From the NCBI RefSeq assembly GCF_000473265.1, contig NZ_KI421511.1:5182446-5246445 (forward strand): a stretch of 64,000 bases of DNA. Direction: 5' to 3'. Position 1 is the first letter of the stretch. Each line of letters opens with the position of its first letter. The notes below the pieces were generated by a model that was given only the letters and a program-made list of their open reading frames with translations, made no database searches and was not told the origin of the DNA. The stretch is from Amycolatopsis thermoflava N1165. GTDB taxonomy: Bacteria; Actinomycetota; Actinomycetes; Mycobacteriales; Pseudonocardiaceae. The position numbers and the translations under genes are program-made. Below are positions 43,631 through 51,887 of this stretch, piece by piece.

Positions 43631-45226
43631 ATGTTGCACGGCTGTGTGCCCTGGCCCGAGGAACTGGCGGCGAAGTACCGCGCCGAAGGCTATTGGACCG
43701 GACAGTCGCTCGACGTCCTGCTGACCGAGGGCGCCGCGGCACACGGAGATCGAGTAGCACTCGTGGCCGCCGATGGCGCGCGCTGGACCTACGCCGAACT
43801 CGACGCGTGGGCCTCGCGCCTGGCGGCCGGGCTGGTGTCGGCGGGCCTGCGGCCAGGTGAGCGCGTCGTCGTGCAACTGCCAAACGTGCCCGAGTTCGTG
43901 GCTCTGTTCTTCGCTTTCCTGCGCGCCGGGGTGCTGCCGGTGCTGGCGCTGCCCGCGCACCGGGAGAGCGAGATCGTGCCGCTGTGCGAGCTGAGCGACG
44001 CGGCCGCGTACGTGGTCGCGGACACCGACGACGCCGGATACGACTACCGCGAGCTGGCGCGGACGGTGCAGAAGGCCGTGCCGTCGGTGCGGCAGGTTTT
44101 CGTCGTCGGCGAGCACGCGGAGTTCCAGCCGCTGCCGATCGCGTCGCCGGTGCCGTTGCCGGTGCCGGATCCCGCTGACGTGGCGTTGTTCCTGCTCTCC
44201 GGCGGGACGACCGGCACGCCCAAGCTGATCCCGCGAACGCACCAGGACTACCTCTACAACGCGCGGGCGAGCGCCGAGGTGTCCGGGTTCTCCGCGGACA
44301 CGCGGTACCTGGTGGCATTGCCCGCAGCGCACAACTTCGCGCTGGCTTCGCCGGGCCTGCTCGGTGCGATGGCCGCCGGTGGCACGGTGGTGCTGGCGCC
44401 GGATCCCAGTGCGGACACGGCGTTCGAGCTGATCGAGCGGGAGCGGGTCACGGTGGCCGCGGTGGTTCCGCCGGTCGCGCTGCTGTGGATGGACGCGACC
44501 GAGTTCATGGACGAGGACCTGTCCAGCCTGCAATTGCTCCAGGTGGGTGGCGCGAAGTTCAACGCGGAGCCCGCTTCCCGGGTGCGCTCGACGCTCGGCT
44601 GCGATCTCCAGCAGGTGTTCGGGATGGCCGAGGGACTGCTGAACTTCACCCGGCTGGACGATCCGGACGAGCTGAAGATCACCACGCAGGGCCGCCCGCT
44701 GTGCCCGGCGGACGAGGTGCTCGTGGTCGACGAGGAGGGCGACCCGGTGGCGCCCGGCGAAAGCGGCGAGCTGCTCACCCGCGGGCCGTACACGCTGCGC
44801 GGCTACTACCGGGCGGAGCAGCACAACGCGCGCTCGTTCACGCCCGACGGGTTCTACCGCAGCGGGGACGTGGTGCGGGCGCTGCCGTCCGGGCACCTGG
44901 TCGTCGAGGGGCGGATCAAGGACCAGATCAACCGGGGTGGCGAGAAGATCCCGGCCGAGGAGCTGGAGAACCACCTGCTGGCGCACCCGGCCGTGCACGA
45001 TGCCGCGGTGGTCGGGATGCCGGACGAGGTGATGGGCGAACGGACGTGCGCGTTCCTGGTGGTGCGCGGGGAGGCGCCGACGCTGCGGGAGGTGACGGCT
45101 TTCCTGCGGGAGCGCGGGGTGGCGGCGTACAAGCTGCCCGACCGGCTGGAGGTGCTGGACAGCTTCCCGCTGACGAAGGTCGGGAAGGTGTCGAAGGTCG
45201 CGCTCGCCAAGCGGATCGCCGGGTGA
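43631..45226 (+). CDS. Aryl-AMP ligase (salicylate or 2,3-dihydroxybenzoate activating)
   Basis: The 531-residue stand-alone adenylation enzyme is of the EntE/DhbE/MbtA family. It activates an aryl acid with ATP and loads it on the aryl carrier domain of the Cy-containing NRPS. Core motifs are [35 protein letters not shown] and the [14 protein letters not shown] hinge with the C-terminal catalytic lysine in [10 protein letters not shown]. Its numbering coincides with DhbE: His234-Asn235 open the pocket, residue 240 is Ser and residue 337 is Leu. Published codes are Ser240/Val337 for dihydroxybenzoate and Cys240/Leu337 for salicylate, so this enzyme is mixed. The salicylate synthase in the locus favours salicylate. 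ATG 43631 follows a GGGAG site, and an iron box lies upstream. Confidence 0.93.
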   Translation: MLHGCVPWPEELAAKYRAEGYWTGQSLDVLLTEGAAAHGDRVALVAADGARWTYAELDAWASRLAAGLVSAGLRPGERVVVQLPNVPEFVALFFAFLRAGVLPVLALPAHRESEIVPLCELSDAAAYVVADTDDAGYDYRELARTVQKAVPSVRQVFVVGEHAEFQPLPIASPVPLPVPDPADVALFLLSGGTTGTPKLIPRTHQDYLYNARASAEVSGFSADTRYLVALPAAHNFALASPGLLGAMAAGGTVVLAPDPSADTAFELIERERVTVAAVVPPVALLWMDATEFMDEDLSSLQLLQVGGAKFNAEPASRVRSTLGCDLQQVFGMAEGLLNFTRLDDPDELKITTQGRPLCPADEVLVVDEEGDPVAPGESGELLTRGPYTLRGYYRAEQHNARSFTPDGFYRSGDVVRALPSGHLVVEGRIKDQINRGGEKIPAEELENHLLAHPAVHDAAVVGMPDEVMGERTCAFLVVRGEAPTLREVTAFLRERGVAAYKLPDRLEVLDSFPLTKVGKVSKVALAKRIAG

Positions 45227-45239
45227 GCGCTGGCGATCG

Positions 45240-45545
45240 CGGTGCCGAGTGCGACGCTGACGTCGGCCGGCGCCGGGTGACCACCGGCAGCCACGCCACC
45301 GACGCCCGCCCACGCCAGGTAAGCACCAGCAGCCGCGCCGACGCCAGCCCACGCCGCGCGAGCACCGGCAGCCGCTGCGCCGATATCCACCACCCACGCC
45401 TGGCCACCACCAGTAGCCATGGCACCAACACCAGCCCACGCCGCGTGAGCACCGGCAATCGCGATGCCGAGCTCTGGCCGCGCCGGGTCAGCACCGGCAG
45501 CCACGCCAGCTCCCGCCGCGTCAGCGCCGGCCACCCCGAGCACTC
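45240..45545. repeat. Degenerate minisatellite between ligase and permease genes
   Basis: The 346-base gap before the first permease gene holds about seven imperfect tandem units of roughly 39-45 bases. The recurring core is CCACGCCGCGTGAGCACCGG followed by CAGCCACGCC-like sequence. Units adjoin directly without spacers. The units are multiples of 3 in most places, so reading frames stay open on both strands, but the translations are low-complexity and unlike any protein I know. It separates two genes that would normally be a few bases apart. Confidence 0.75.
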
Positions 45546-45572
45546 TGCCCGCCCCGCACCTGGAGAACACCC

Positions 45573-46625
45573 GTGAGCACCGGTGGACCCACCCGAGCCG
45601 CCTCCCGGACCAGCGCCGGTCAAGCGCCTGCGCCGCGCTCGGCGCCGTCCCGGGCGGCCGGCCTCGTCGTCGCGCTGGTGGTCCTCGTGGCCATCGCGTT
45701 GCTGAGCATCGCGGTCGGCGCGCGGTCCATTCCACTCGGGACGGTCGTCGACGCGTTGTTCCACCGCGACGGCTCGGATTCGTCCTATGTGGTCTGGTCG
45801 ATCCGCGTGCCGCGGACGCTGATCGGCATCGCGGTCGGCGCTTCGCTGGGCGTGGCCGGCGCGCTGATGCAGGCGCTGACCCGCAACCCCCTCGCCGACC
45901 CGGGCCTGCTGGGCATCAACGCGGGCGCGGCGACGGCGGCCGCGTTGTCGGTCGGGGTGCTCGGGGTGACCGATCTGCGGGCGTTCGTGTGGTTCGCGTT
46001 CCTGGGCGCTGCCATCGCGGGTTTCGTGCTGTACGTGATCGCCGGCCGGGGCGGCTCGTCGCCGGTGCGGCTCGCGCTGGCGGGGACGGCCGTGTCGGCC
46101 GCGCTGACCGGCCTGACCCAGGCGATGACCCTGCTCGACACCCAGACGCTGGACCAGATGCGGTTCTGGACGGTGGGTTCGCTGGAGCGCGCCGACGGCG
46201 GCACCCTGGTGCGGGTGTTGCCGTTCCTGGTGGCCGGGGTGCTGCTCGCGTTCTTCCTGGCGCGCCCGCTGAACGCGCTCGCCCTCGGCGACGAGGCGGG
46301 CAAGTCGTTGGGCGCCCACCTCGGCCGGACGCGCGGACTGACCCTCCTGGCGGTCACGTTGCTGGCCGGCGCCGCGACGGCCGCCGTGGGGCCGCTGGTG
46401 TTCGTCGGGCTCGCGGTGCCGCACATGGTCCGCGCGATCACCGGGCCGGATCAGCGGTGGGTGCTGCCCTACTGCGCCCTGCTGGCCCCGGCGCTGCTGT
46501 TGCTGGCCGACGTGCTGGGACGGGTGATCGCCAAGGAGGAGATCGACGTCGGGGTGGTGACCGCCCTGCTCGGGGCGCCGCTGTTCATCGCACTGGTGCG
46601 CCGCACGAAGGCGGCCCGCTCATGA
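45573..46625 (+). CDS. FecCD-type siderophore ABC permease, subunit 1
   Basis: The 350-residue polytopic membrane protein is of the FecCD family, about 10 hydrophobic segments after a polar N-terminal tail of some 30 residues. Conserved regions are RVPRTLIGIAVGASLGVAGA, MQALTRNPLADPGLLGINAG and GPLVFVGLAVPHMVRAITGP, the last being part of the coupling region that contacts the ATPase. It pairs with the second permease at 46792 to form the heterodimeric channel for the ferric siderophore. GTG at 45573 has a TGGAGA site. The stop overlaps the ATG of a 57-codon repetitive frame. No iron box is seen directly upstream, so it may rely on read-through from the ligase gene. Confidence 0.93.
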   Translation: MSTGGPTRAASRTSAGQAPAPRSAPSRAAGLVVALVVLVAIALLSIAVGARSIPLGTVVDALFHRDGSDSSYVVWSIRVPRTLIGIAVGASLGVAGALMQALTRNPLADPGLLGINAGAATAAALSVGVLGVTDLRAFVWFAFLGAAIAGFVLYVIAGRGGSSPVRLALAGTAVSAALTGLTQAMTLLDTQTLDQMRFWTVGSLERADGGTLVRVLPFLVAGVLLAFFLARPLNALALGDEAGKSLGAHLGRTRGLTLLAVTLLAGAATAAVGPLVFVGLAVPHMVRAITGPDQRWVLPYCALLAPALLLLADVLGRVIAKEEIDVGVVTALLGAPLFIALVRRTKAARS

Positions 46626-46795
46626 CCAGGCCCCTCACCCGCACACGACTGGCCCACCCGCACGCCACCGCGCGCACGAGCCGCCCACTCACGCGCACAC
46701 GAACAACCCACCCGCACACCGCCCCACACACCAGCAGCCCAACCACAAGCACACGAACAACCCACCCGCACCACCAGGAGGTGGCTCCCTCATGA
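46622..46795 (+). CDS. 57-codon repetitive frame coupled between two permease genes
   Basis: The frame starts with an ATG overlapping the stop of permease 1 (ATGA) and ends with a TGA overlapping the ATG of permease 2 (ATGA). The 57 residues are built from repeats: PLTRTR occurs at residues 4 and 22, RTTHPH at 27 and 45, and LAHPH is a variant. It is rich in Thr, Arg, His and Pro, with no hydrophobic segment. The DNA repeats (CGCACACGAACAACCCACCC and variants) suggest a tandem expansion that kept the frame and both couplings. I do not recognise a protein family. It may be translated only to carry ribosomes from one permease gene to the next. Confidence 0.5.
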   Translation: MTRPLTRTRLAHPHATARTSRPLTRTRTTHPHTAPHTSSPTTSTRTTHPHHQEVAPS

Positions 46796-47820
46796 CCCAC
46801 CTCCCCACCGCCCCCCGCGCAGCCACTCGCCTCACCGCCCGCGCCGCGAACCGCCGGAGTTTCCTCGTCTGCGTCGGGCTCGCGGTCGCGATCCTCGGCT
46901 TCGGGGTGCTCGCCCTGGGCACCGGGTCGATTTCCGTCGCGCCGCTCGACGTCGTCCGTACCCTGCTCGGCAACGGCAGCCGTATCACGAACTTCGCCGT
47001 GCTCGATCTCCGGCTGCCCCGGGTGCTCATCGCGCTGGCCGTCGGCGCCGCGCTCGGCATGAGCGGCGCGGTGTTTCAGAGCCTGTCCCGCAACCCGCTC
47101 GGCAGCCCGGACATCATCGGCTTCAACTACGGCGCCACCACCGGCGGCCTGCTGGTCATCCTGCTCTTCGGCGGCGGCACCCTGGCCGTCTCCGGCGGCG
47201 CGCTCGCCGGCGGGCTGGTCACCGCCATCGCCGTGTACGTCCTCGCCTGGCAGCGCGGCGTCCGCGGCTCCCGGCTGGTCCTGGTCGGCATCGGCATCAG
47301 CGCGATCCTGCAGGCGATCAACTTCTACCTGATCGTCAACGCCCAGATCGCCGATGTCGCCCGCGCCACGGTCTGGCTCACCGGCAGCCTCAACAACCTC
47401 GGCTGGACCCAGTTCTGGCCGCTGGTGATCGCCCTGGTCGTGTTGATCCCGCTGCTCCTCGCGGGCGCCCGCCGCCTCGACATGCTCGAGATGGGCGACG
47501 ACGCCGCGGCCGCGCTCGGCGTGCGGGTCGAGCGCAGCCGCGTGTACCTGCTGATTGTCGGCACCGCCGCGTGCGCCATCGCGACCGCCGCCGCCGGCCC
47601 GATCGCCTTCGTGTCCCTCACCGCGCCCCAGCTGGCGAAACGGCTCACCCGGGCCGCCGGCGCAGGCATCCTCCCGGCCGCGTGGATGGGCGCGTTGCTG
47701 GTGCTGGTCGCGGACTTCGCCGCCCAGCGCGTCGCCGGCGCGTCGACGCTCCCGGTCGGCGTGGCGACCGCCGCGCTCGGTGGCGCCTATCTCGGCTGGC
47801 TCCTCTGGCGCCGCCGCTGA
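46792..47820 (+). CDS. FecCD-type siderophore ABC permease, subunit 2
   Basis: The 342-residue FecCD family permease is the partner of the upstream permease. Conserved regions are LRLPRVLIALAVGAALGMSG, FQSLSRNPLGSPDIIGFNYG and GPIAFVSLTAPQLAKRLTRA (coupling region). About nine or ten hydrophobic segments are visible, and the C-terminus ends GWLLWRRR. The ATG at 46792 has an AGGAGG site and overlaps the stop of the short repetitive frame. The N-terminal 20 residues (TAPRAATRLTARAANRR) resemble that repetitive frame. No ATPase gene follows; a hairpin ends the unit. The transporter must borrow an ATP-binding protein encoded elsewhere. Confidence 0.93.
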   Translation: MTHLPTAPRAATRLTARAANRRSFLVCVGLAVAILGFGVLALGTGSISVAPLDVVRTLLGNGSRITNFAVLDLRLPRVLIALAVGAALGMSGAVFQSLSRNPLGSPDIIGFNYGATTGGLLVILLFGGGTLAVSGGALAGGLVTAIAVYVLAWQRGVRGSRLVLVGIGISAILQAINFYLIVNAQIADVARATVWLTGSLNNLGWTQFWPLVIALVVLIPLLLAGARRLDMLEMGDDAAAALGVRVERSRVYLLIVGTAACAIATAAAGPIAFVSLTAPQLAKRLTRAAGAGILPAAWMGALLVLVADFAAQRVAGASTLPVGVATAALGGAYLGWLLWRRR

Positions 47821-47828
47821 ACGCGCAA

Positions 47829-47853
47829 CGGCCCCGGGCGCCGCCCGGGGCCG
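47829..47853. terminator. Hairpin terminator between permease 2 and salicylate synthase
   Basis: A perfect 11-bp GC-only stem (CGGCCCCGGGC at 47829-47839 with 47843-47853) and a 3-base loop sit between two convergent stop codons. It can end transcription from both sides. There is no T tract. Confidence 0.8.
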
Positions 47854-47863
47854 ATACCGAACT

Positions 47864-49174
47864 TCAGGCGCGCACCACGAACGGCGCCACCGAGCCCAGC
47901 TTCTCGCACGTCTCCTCGAACTCGCGTTCCGGCGTCGAGTCCGCGACGATCCCCGCGCCCGCGCGCAGCCACGCCTGCGAGCCCTCCTGGTACACCGCCC
48001 GCAGCACGAGCGCCGCGTCCAGGGAACCGTCTTGGGAAAGCGCTATCACCGAGCCGCTGTACAACCCGCGCGGGTCGTCCATCCGGGAGATCGCGTCGAG
48101 CGACTCGCGCTTGGGGATCCCGGACGCCGTCACCGCCGGGAACACCGCCTCCAGCGCGTCCCACGCCGACCGGCCGTCCGCGAGGTCCCCGTTCACCAGC
48201 GAAGCCAGGTGCTGCACGCTGCCCCGCTCCTTGATGCCCATGAAGTCCCCGACCCGCACCGATTCCGGCACGCACACCCGCCGCATCTCCTCCTGCGCGG
48301 TCCGCACCGACACGGCGTGCTCGAACACCTCCTTGGGGTCCGATTCGAGTTCGGCCCGCGCGGCCGCGTCCGCCTCGCTGCCCCGCCCGAACGCACGCGT
48401 CCCGGCCAGCGGCTGCGTCGTGACCCGCCCGCTCCCGTCGACCGAGACGACGATCTCCGGGCTGAACCCGGCAGCCTCGGCGCCGTTCAACCGCAACAGG
48501 AACGACCGGGCCGGGGTGTTGCCGCGCCGCCCCAGTTCGTAGGTCGCGACCAGGTCCGCCGGGAACGGGATCCGCACGACCCGCGACAGGATCACCTTCT
48601 GGTACTGCCCCTGCCTGATCTCCTTGACCGCCTGGGCGACCCGCTCGCGGTAGCTCTCGCCGCCCGCCCGGATGTCCACCTCGGCGGCGCGCGGCGAGTC
48701 GGCCTCGATGGACGCGTCGAGGATCTCCCGCACCCGTGCCCGCTCGCCCGCGTCGACCCCGCGGATGCGGACCGTCTGCCCGTCCAGCCGCACCTCGGTG
48801 CGCGGCACGATCACCCGCACCACCTCACCGGGCGGCGGCACGGCGCCGCGCAGCCCGAGTCCCGGCACCAGCCCGGCGAACGAGAAGTGCACACGACCGT
48901 AGGCGTTCCAGCCCTCCACCGGCAGTTCCGCGAGGGCCGACCGCATCGCCTCGCCCGGCGACCCGGTCCACGCACGATCGGTCACCTCGTCGCCGTACGA
49001 GATGCGCACTCGCGCGGCGTCGAGCGACACCGTCGCGAGCGCACCGCCGGCGAACGTCCACATGCCGTCGCGTTCGTAGACGACGTAGTCGTCGAACCCG
49101 GCGCGCGCCAGTCTGGTCACAAGGTTCAGTGGCTCAGCCACCGAGCCGGTTTCCTCGACGTCGTACTCGGTCAC
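47864..49174 (-). CDS. Salicylate synthase (chorismate-utilising, MbtI/Irp9 type)
   Basis: The 436-residue product belongs to the chorismate-binding MST family and converts chorismate to salicylate via isochorismate. The C-terminal half carries the family core: GQYQKVILSRVV with Lys193 (equivalent to the catalytic base Lys205 of MbtI), PLAGTRAFGRG near residue 254, LESDPKEVFEHAVSVRTA with metal-binding glutamates, PAVTASGIPK, and GLYSGSVIAL. The MbtI-like N-terminal half (YDVEETGSVAEPLNLVTRLA) separates it from plain isochorismate synthases. No isochorismatase or dihydro-DHB dehydrogenase gene is nearby, which fits salicylate rather than dihydroxybenzoate. GTG at 49174 overlaps the stop of the monooxygenase gene (GTGA), so both share one iron-controlled message. 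Confidence 0.9.
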   Translation of the reverse strand: MTEYDVEETGSVAEPLNLVTRLARAGFDDYVVYERDGMWTFAGGALATVSLDAARVRISYGDEVTDRAWTGSPGEAMRSALAELPVEGWNAYGRVHFSFAGLVPGLGLRGAVPPPGEVVRVIVPRTEVRLDGQTVRIRGVDAGERARVREILDASIEADSPRAAEVDIRAGGESYRERVAQAVKEIRQGQYQKVILSRVVRIPFPADLVATYELGRRGNTPARSFLLRLNGAEAAGFSPEIVVSVDGSGRVTTQPLAGTRAFGRGSEADAAARAELESDPKEVFEHAVSVRTAQEEMRRVCVPESVRVGDFMGIKERGSVQHLASLVNGDLADGRSAWDALEAVFPAVTASGIPKRESLDAISRMDDPRGLYSGSVIALSQDGSLDAALVLRAVYQEGSQAWLRAGAGIVADSTPEREFEETCEKLGSVAPFVVRA

Positions 49175-50490
49175 GCCCACTCCTCGGCTTTCACACCACT
49201 GACCGCGTACTCGGCAGGCCAGTCCAACGACGGTTCCCTGCGGTCGAGGATCGAGCGCAGGATTTCGCCGACCCGCACCGCGGTGTTCGAGAGCAGGGAC
49301 GAGGTGATGCCGTGCGAGTGCTCGGTCCCGCCCTGCAGGTAGAGCCCGGCCTTCACGTCCGGGGTGACGAGCCGGTAGTCGCGCTCGATCCGCAGGCGGC
49401 CCTGCTCGTCGCGGCGGCACTTCGCGGCCAGCTCGCCGAGCAGCGACGTCGGATCGGCCGGACGGTATCCGGTGGAGTAGACGACGAGGTCCGCGTCCAG
49501 CACGGTCTTCTCGCCGGTGGTCAGGGATTCGATCGCCATCCGGACGCCGGATTCGGTTTCGGTGACGTCGATCGCGCGGCACGCGTTGAAGATCCGCAGC
49601 CGCTGCACGCCCTGCACCTTCTCGCGGTAGACGCGGCGGTACAGGTCGTCGATGAGGTCGAGGTCGACGGCCGAGTAGTTCGTATTGCCGTGGTAGTCCA
49701 TCAGGCGGCGCTTGACGTCTTCGGGCGCGGTGTAGAACGCGTCGACCGCTTCCGGGTCGAAGATCCGGTTCGCGAACGAGCTGTCGTCCGAGGGGCTGTA
49801 GCCGTAGCGGGCGAACACCGAGCACACCTCGGCGCGCGGGAACTTGTCGTGCAGGAACGCGGTGACCTCCGCGGCGCTCTGCCCGGCGCCGACGACGATG
49901 CACCGTTCGGGGTCGGACACCTTGTCGATGCGGTGCAGCAGCTGGTGGTTGTGCCAGATCCGGTCACTGACCGTGACACCCTCGGGGAGGTTGGGCCGCA
50001 GGCCAGTGCCGAACACGACGTTGCGGGCGCGCAGCACCTGACCGTCCGTGGTCCGCACGTCGAACAGCGCTTCCTCGCCCGGGACCGGCGTGATCCCGGC
50101 GACCTCGCGGTCGTAGGAAACGAGGTCGTCGACCTTCGCCGCCGACCACTCCAGGTAGTCGTGGAACTCGATCCGCAGCGGGAAGAGGTTCTTGTGGTTG
50201 ATGAAATCGACGAGGCGCCCCTGGCTGTGCAGGTAGGACAGGAAGCTGAACTCGCTGGCCGGGTTGCGCATGGTGACGAGGTCCTTGAGGAACGACACCT
50301 GCATCGTGGCGTTGTCCAGCAACATCCCCCGGTGCCAGCCGAACCGCGGCTGACGCTCGAGGAAGTGCGCGGTGACCGCCTCCCCGCCGCCGGCGTTGTG
50401 CTCGGTGACGGCGATCGCCAGTGCGAGATTCGAAGGGCCGAAGCCGACCCCGACCAGGTCGTAGACCGGAACTTCCTGCGGTTCTGGCAT
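49171..50490 (-). CDS. L-ornithine N5-monooxygenase
   Basis: The 439-residue flavin-dependent N-hydroxylase is of the SidA/PvdA/CchB family and makes N5-hydroxyornithine for hydroxamate formation. The FAD-binding motif is GVGFGPSN at residues 14-21. Substrate-region phrases are LLDNATMQVSFLKDLVTMRN and PASEFSFLSYL. The NADPH-binding motif is VVGAGQSAAE near residue 200, with the C-terminal YSTGYRP and SNTAVRVGEIL typical of the family. Ornithine rather than lysine is inferred from the NRPS hydroxyornithine code and the formyltransferase next door. ATG at 50490 is the first start. An iron box lies upstream; salicylate synthase follows in the same operon. Confidence 0.94.
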   Translation of the reverse strand: MPEPQEVPVYDLVGVGFGPSNLALAIAVTEHNAGGGEAVTAHFLERQPRFGWHRGMLLDNATMQVSFLKDLVTMRNPASEFSFLSYLHSQGRLVDFINHKNLFPLRIEFHDYLEWSAAKVDDLVSYDREVAGITPVPGEEALFDVRTTDGQVLRARNVVFGTGLRPNLPEGVTVSDRIWHNHQLLHRIDKVSDPERCIVVGAGQSAAEVTAFLHDKFPRAEVCSVFARYGYSPSDDSSFANRIFDPEAVDAFYTAPEDVKRRLMDYHGNTNYSAVDLDLIDDLYRRVYREKVQGVQRLRIFNACRAIDVTETESGVRMAIESLTTGEKTVLDADLVVYSTGYRPADPTSLLGELAAKCRRDEQGRLRIERDYRLVTPDVKAGLYLQGGTEHSHGITSSLLSNTAVRVGEILRSILDRREPSLDWPAEYAVSGVKAEEWA

Positions 50491-50516
50491 GCCCGTCCTA
50501 TCCGTAGATGTACAAC

Positions 50517-50535
50517 CGAGGCAACCCTAACCTAA
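50517..50535 (-). promoter_or_regulatory. Iron box upstream of monooxygenase operon
   Basis: The plus strand reads CGAGGCAACCCTAACCTAA, matching 14 of 19 positions of the iron-box palindrome, with the right half nearly perfect. It is 26 bases from the monooxygenase ATG. It lies 1 base from a second box, so two regulator dimers could bind side by side in this divergent promoter region. Confidence 0.8.
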
Positions 50536-50536
50536 G

Positions 50537-50555
50537 TTAGGGGAGGCTTAACTAC
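50537..50555 (+). promoter_or_regulatory. Iron box upstream of formyltransferase gene
   Basis: TTAGGGGAGGCTTAACTAC keeps the left half and centre of the iron-box consensus (14-15 of 19 positions, allowing W/S). It is adjacent to the box at 50517 and 41 bases before the formyltransferase ATG. The two boxes together probably control both divergent genes. Confidence 0.75.
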
Positions 50556-50596
50556 TACATTCGGGCGTGATGTTGATCCCGGAACGAGGAGGACCG

Positions 50597-51535
50597 ATGC
50601 GGGTCGCGATGTTCGGCTACCAGACGTGGGGGCACCGCACGCTGCGTGCACTGCTGGACGCCGGTCACGAGGTGGTGCTCGTCGTGACGCACCCGAAGAG
50701 CGACCACGCGTACGAAAAGATCTGGTCCGACTCGGTCGCGGATCTCGCCAGGGACAACGGTGTTCCGGTGATCGAACGCAACCGCCCCGACGACGACGTG
50801 ACGGCCGCGCTCAAGGAGGCGGCCCCGGAAATCATCGTCGCGAACAACTGGCGCACCTGGCTGCCGCCGGAGATCTTCAACCTGCCGCCCCGGGGAACCC
50901 TCAACGTGCACGATTCGCTGTTGCCCGCCTACGCCGGTTTCTCACCGTTGATCTGGGCGCTGATCAACGGGGAGAAGGAGGTGGGCGTGACCGCGCACAT
51001 GATGAACGACGAGCTCGACGCGGGCGACATCATCCTGCAACGATCCGTCGAGGTCGGTCCACGTGACACGGTGACGGACCTGTTCCACCGCACGGTCGAC
51101 CTCATCGAACCGGTGGTGTCGGAGGCCCTGGCGAAGCTCGAATCAGGGGATTACGAGCCGGTTCCCCAGGACCGCTCGAAGGCCAGCTTCTTCCACAAGC
51201 GGTCCATCGAGGACAGTCGAATCGACTGGACCTGGCCCGCCGAAGACATCGACCGCCTGGTCCGCGCCCAGTCCGACCCGTACCCGAACGCCTTCACCAC
51301 CCACAAGGGACAGACCATCCGGATCACCAAGGCGTCCGTCTCGAAGGGACGCTACGGCGGCACACCCGGCAGGATCTTCATCCCCGAAGGCGACGGAGTG
51401 GTGATCGTCGCCGGCGCCGACGCCCGGTTCGGCAAGAACCACGGCCTGGTCATCGAACAGGTCCGCCTCGAAGACGGCACGGAACTGGCGGCCACCGACT
51501 ACTTCACAAAGATGGGCGGCTACCTAGGCCGCTGA
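50597..51535 (+). CDS. N5-hydroxyornithine formyltransferase
   Basis: The 312-residue product resembles methionyl-tRNA formyltransferase and, more closely in context, the formyltransferase of coelichelin-type pathways. It would transfer a formyl group from 10-formyl-tetrahydrofolate to N5-hydroxyornithine. The catalytic triad of the family is visible: Asn103 and His105 in TLNVHDSLLPAYAG and Asp141 in NDELDAGDI. A C-terminal Fmt_C-like domain follows. The ATG at 50597 (MRVAMFGYQTWG) has a GAGGAGG site and aligns with family N-termini, so ATGs further upstream are rejected. The product fits the formyl-hydroxyornithine code in the large NRPS. Iron boxes lie upstream. A true housekeeping fmt would sit beside def or priA, which are absent. 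Confidence 0.9.
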   Translation: MRVAMFGYQTWGHRTLRALLDAGHEVVLVVTHPKSDHAYEKIWSDSVADLARDNGVPVIERNRPDDDVTAALKEAAPEIIVANNWRTWLPPEIFNLPPRGTLNVHDSLLPAYAGFSPLIWALINGEKEVGVTAHMMNDELDAGDIILQRSVEVGPRDTVTDLFHRTVDLIEPVVSEALAKLESGDYEPVPQDRSKASFFHKRSIEDSRIDWTWPAEDIDRLVRAQSDPYPNAFTTHKGQTIRITKASVSKGRYGGTPGRIFIPEGDGVVIVAGADARFGKNHGLVIEQVRLEDGTELAATDYFTKMGGYLGR

Positions 51536-51564
51536 AAGCGCACTTGATCTTTGCACACAAAGGT

Positions 51565-51789
51565 AGCTGGGTGGTCATCCCGTCGCCTGACACCGGCGCG
51601 ATCACCTTGAGCCAGGGCCGCAACCTCCGCGCCCGCGTGAGATGACATGCCAACCTTGCGGCCCTGGCTCAAGGTGATATGCACAAACCGGAAGGCGACG
51701 GGATGACCACCCGGCGACCACCCACCCGAGGTGGGCCGAGGCACCCAACCCCTGGTCATCCCGGAGCCTGCCCGTCCGGCGAGGACTCT
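51565..51789. repeat. Long two-part palindrome and repeated flank
   Basis: Bases 51570-51711 form a 142-base imperfect hairpin. The outer 19-bp arms (51570-51588 with 51693-51711) and inner 23-bp arms (51601-51623 with 51656-51678) are both perfect. They are separated by a 12/14-base internal loop and closed by a 32-base terminal loop. Bases 51565-51582 recur exactly at 55785-55802, and 51754-51789 recur at 55793-55828 with 34 of 36 identities. No protein frame is convincing here. Position in the gap after the formyltransferase gene and the recurrence elsewhere suggest a non-autonomous mobile palindrome. Confidence 0.85.
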
Positions 51790-51887
51790 TTTGATCTTTA
51801 AACCCGCGCCTTCGCGCGAAAAGCGCCTCACGGCGCCGGAAGGTCACCTTCCGACCACCCCCCGCCCCCGATGCCTGATTGTGTTTC

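Noticed and set aside
45240..45545. Possible CRISPR array
   Set aside because: Units are contiguous and degenerate with no unique spacers and no conserved direct repeat; no cas genes are present. It is a minisatellite.
47864..49174. Isochorismate synthase or anthranilate synthase component I
   Set aside because: The MbtI-like N-terminal half and the absence of isochorismatase, dehydrogenase or glutamine amidotransferase genes favour salicylate synthase.
50597..51535. Housekeeping methionyl-tRNA formyltransferase
   Set aside because: The catalytic motif is shared, but the iron boxes, the divergent ornithine hydroxylase gene and the formyl-hydroxyornithine NRPS code point to siderophore biosynthesis; def and other usual neighbours are absent.
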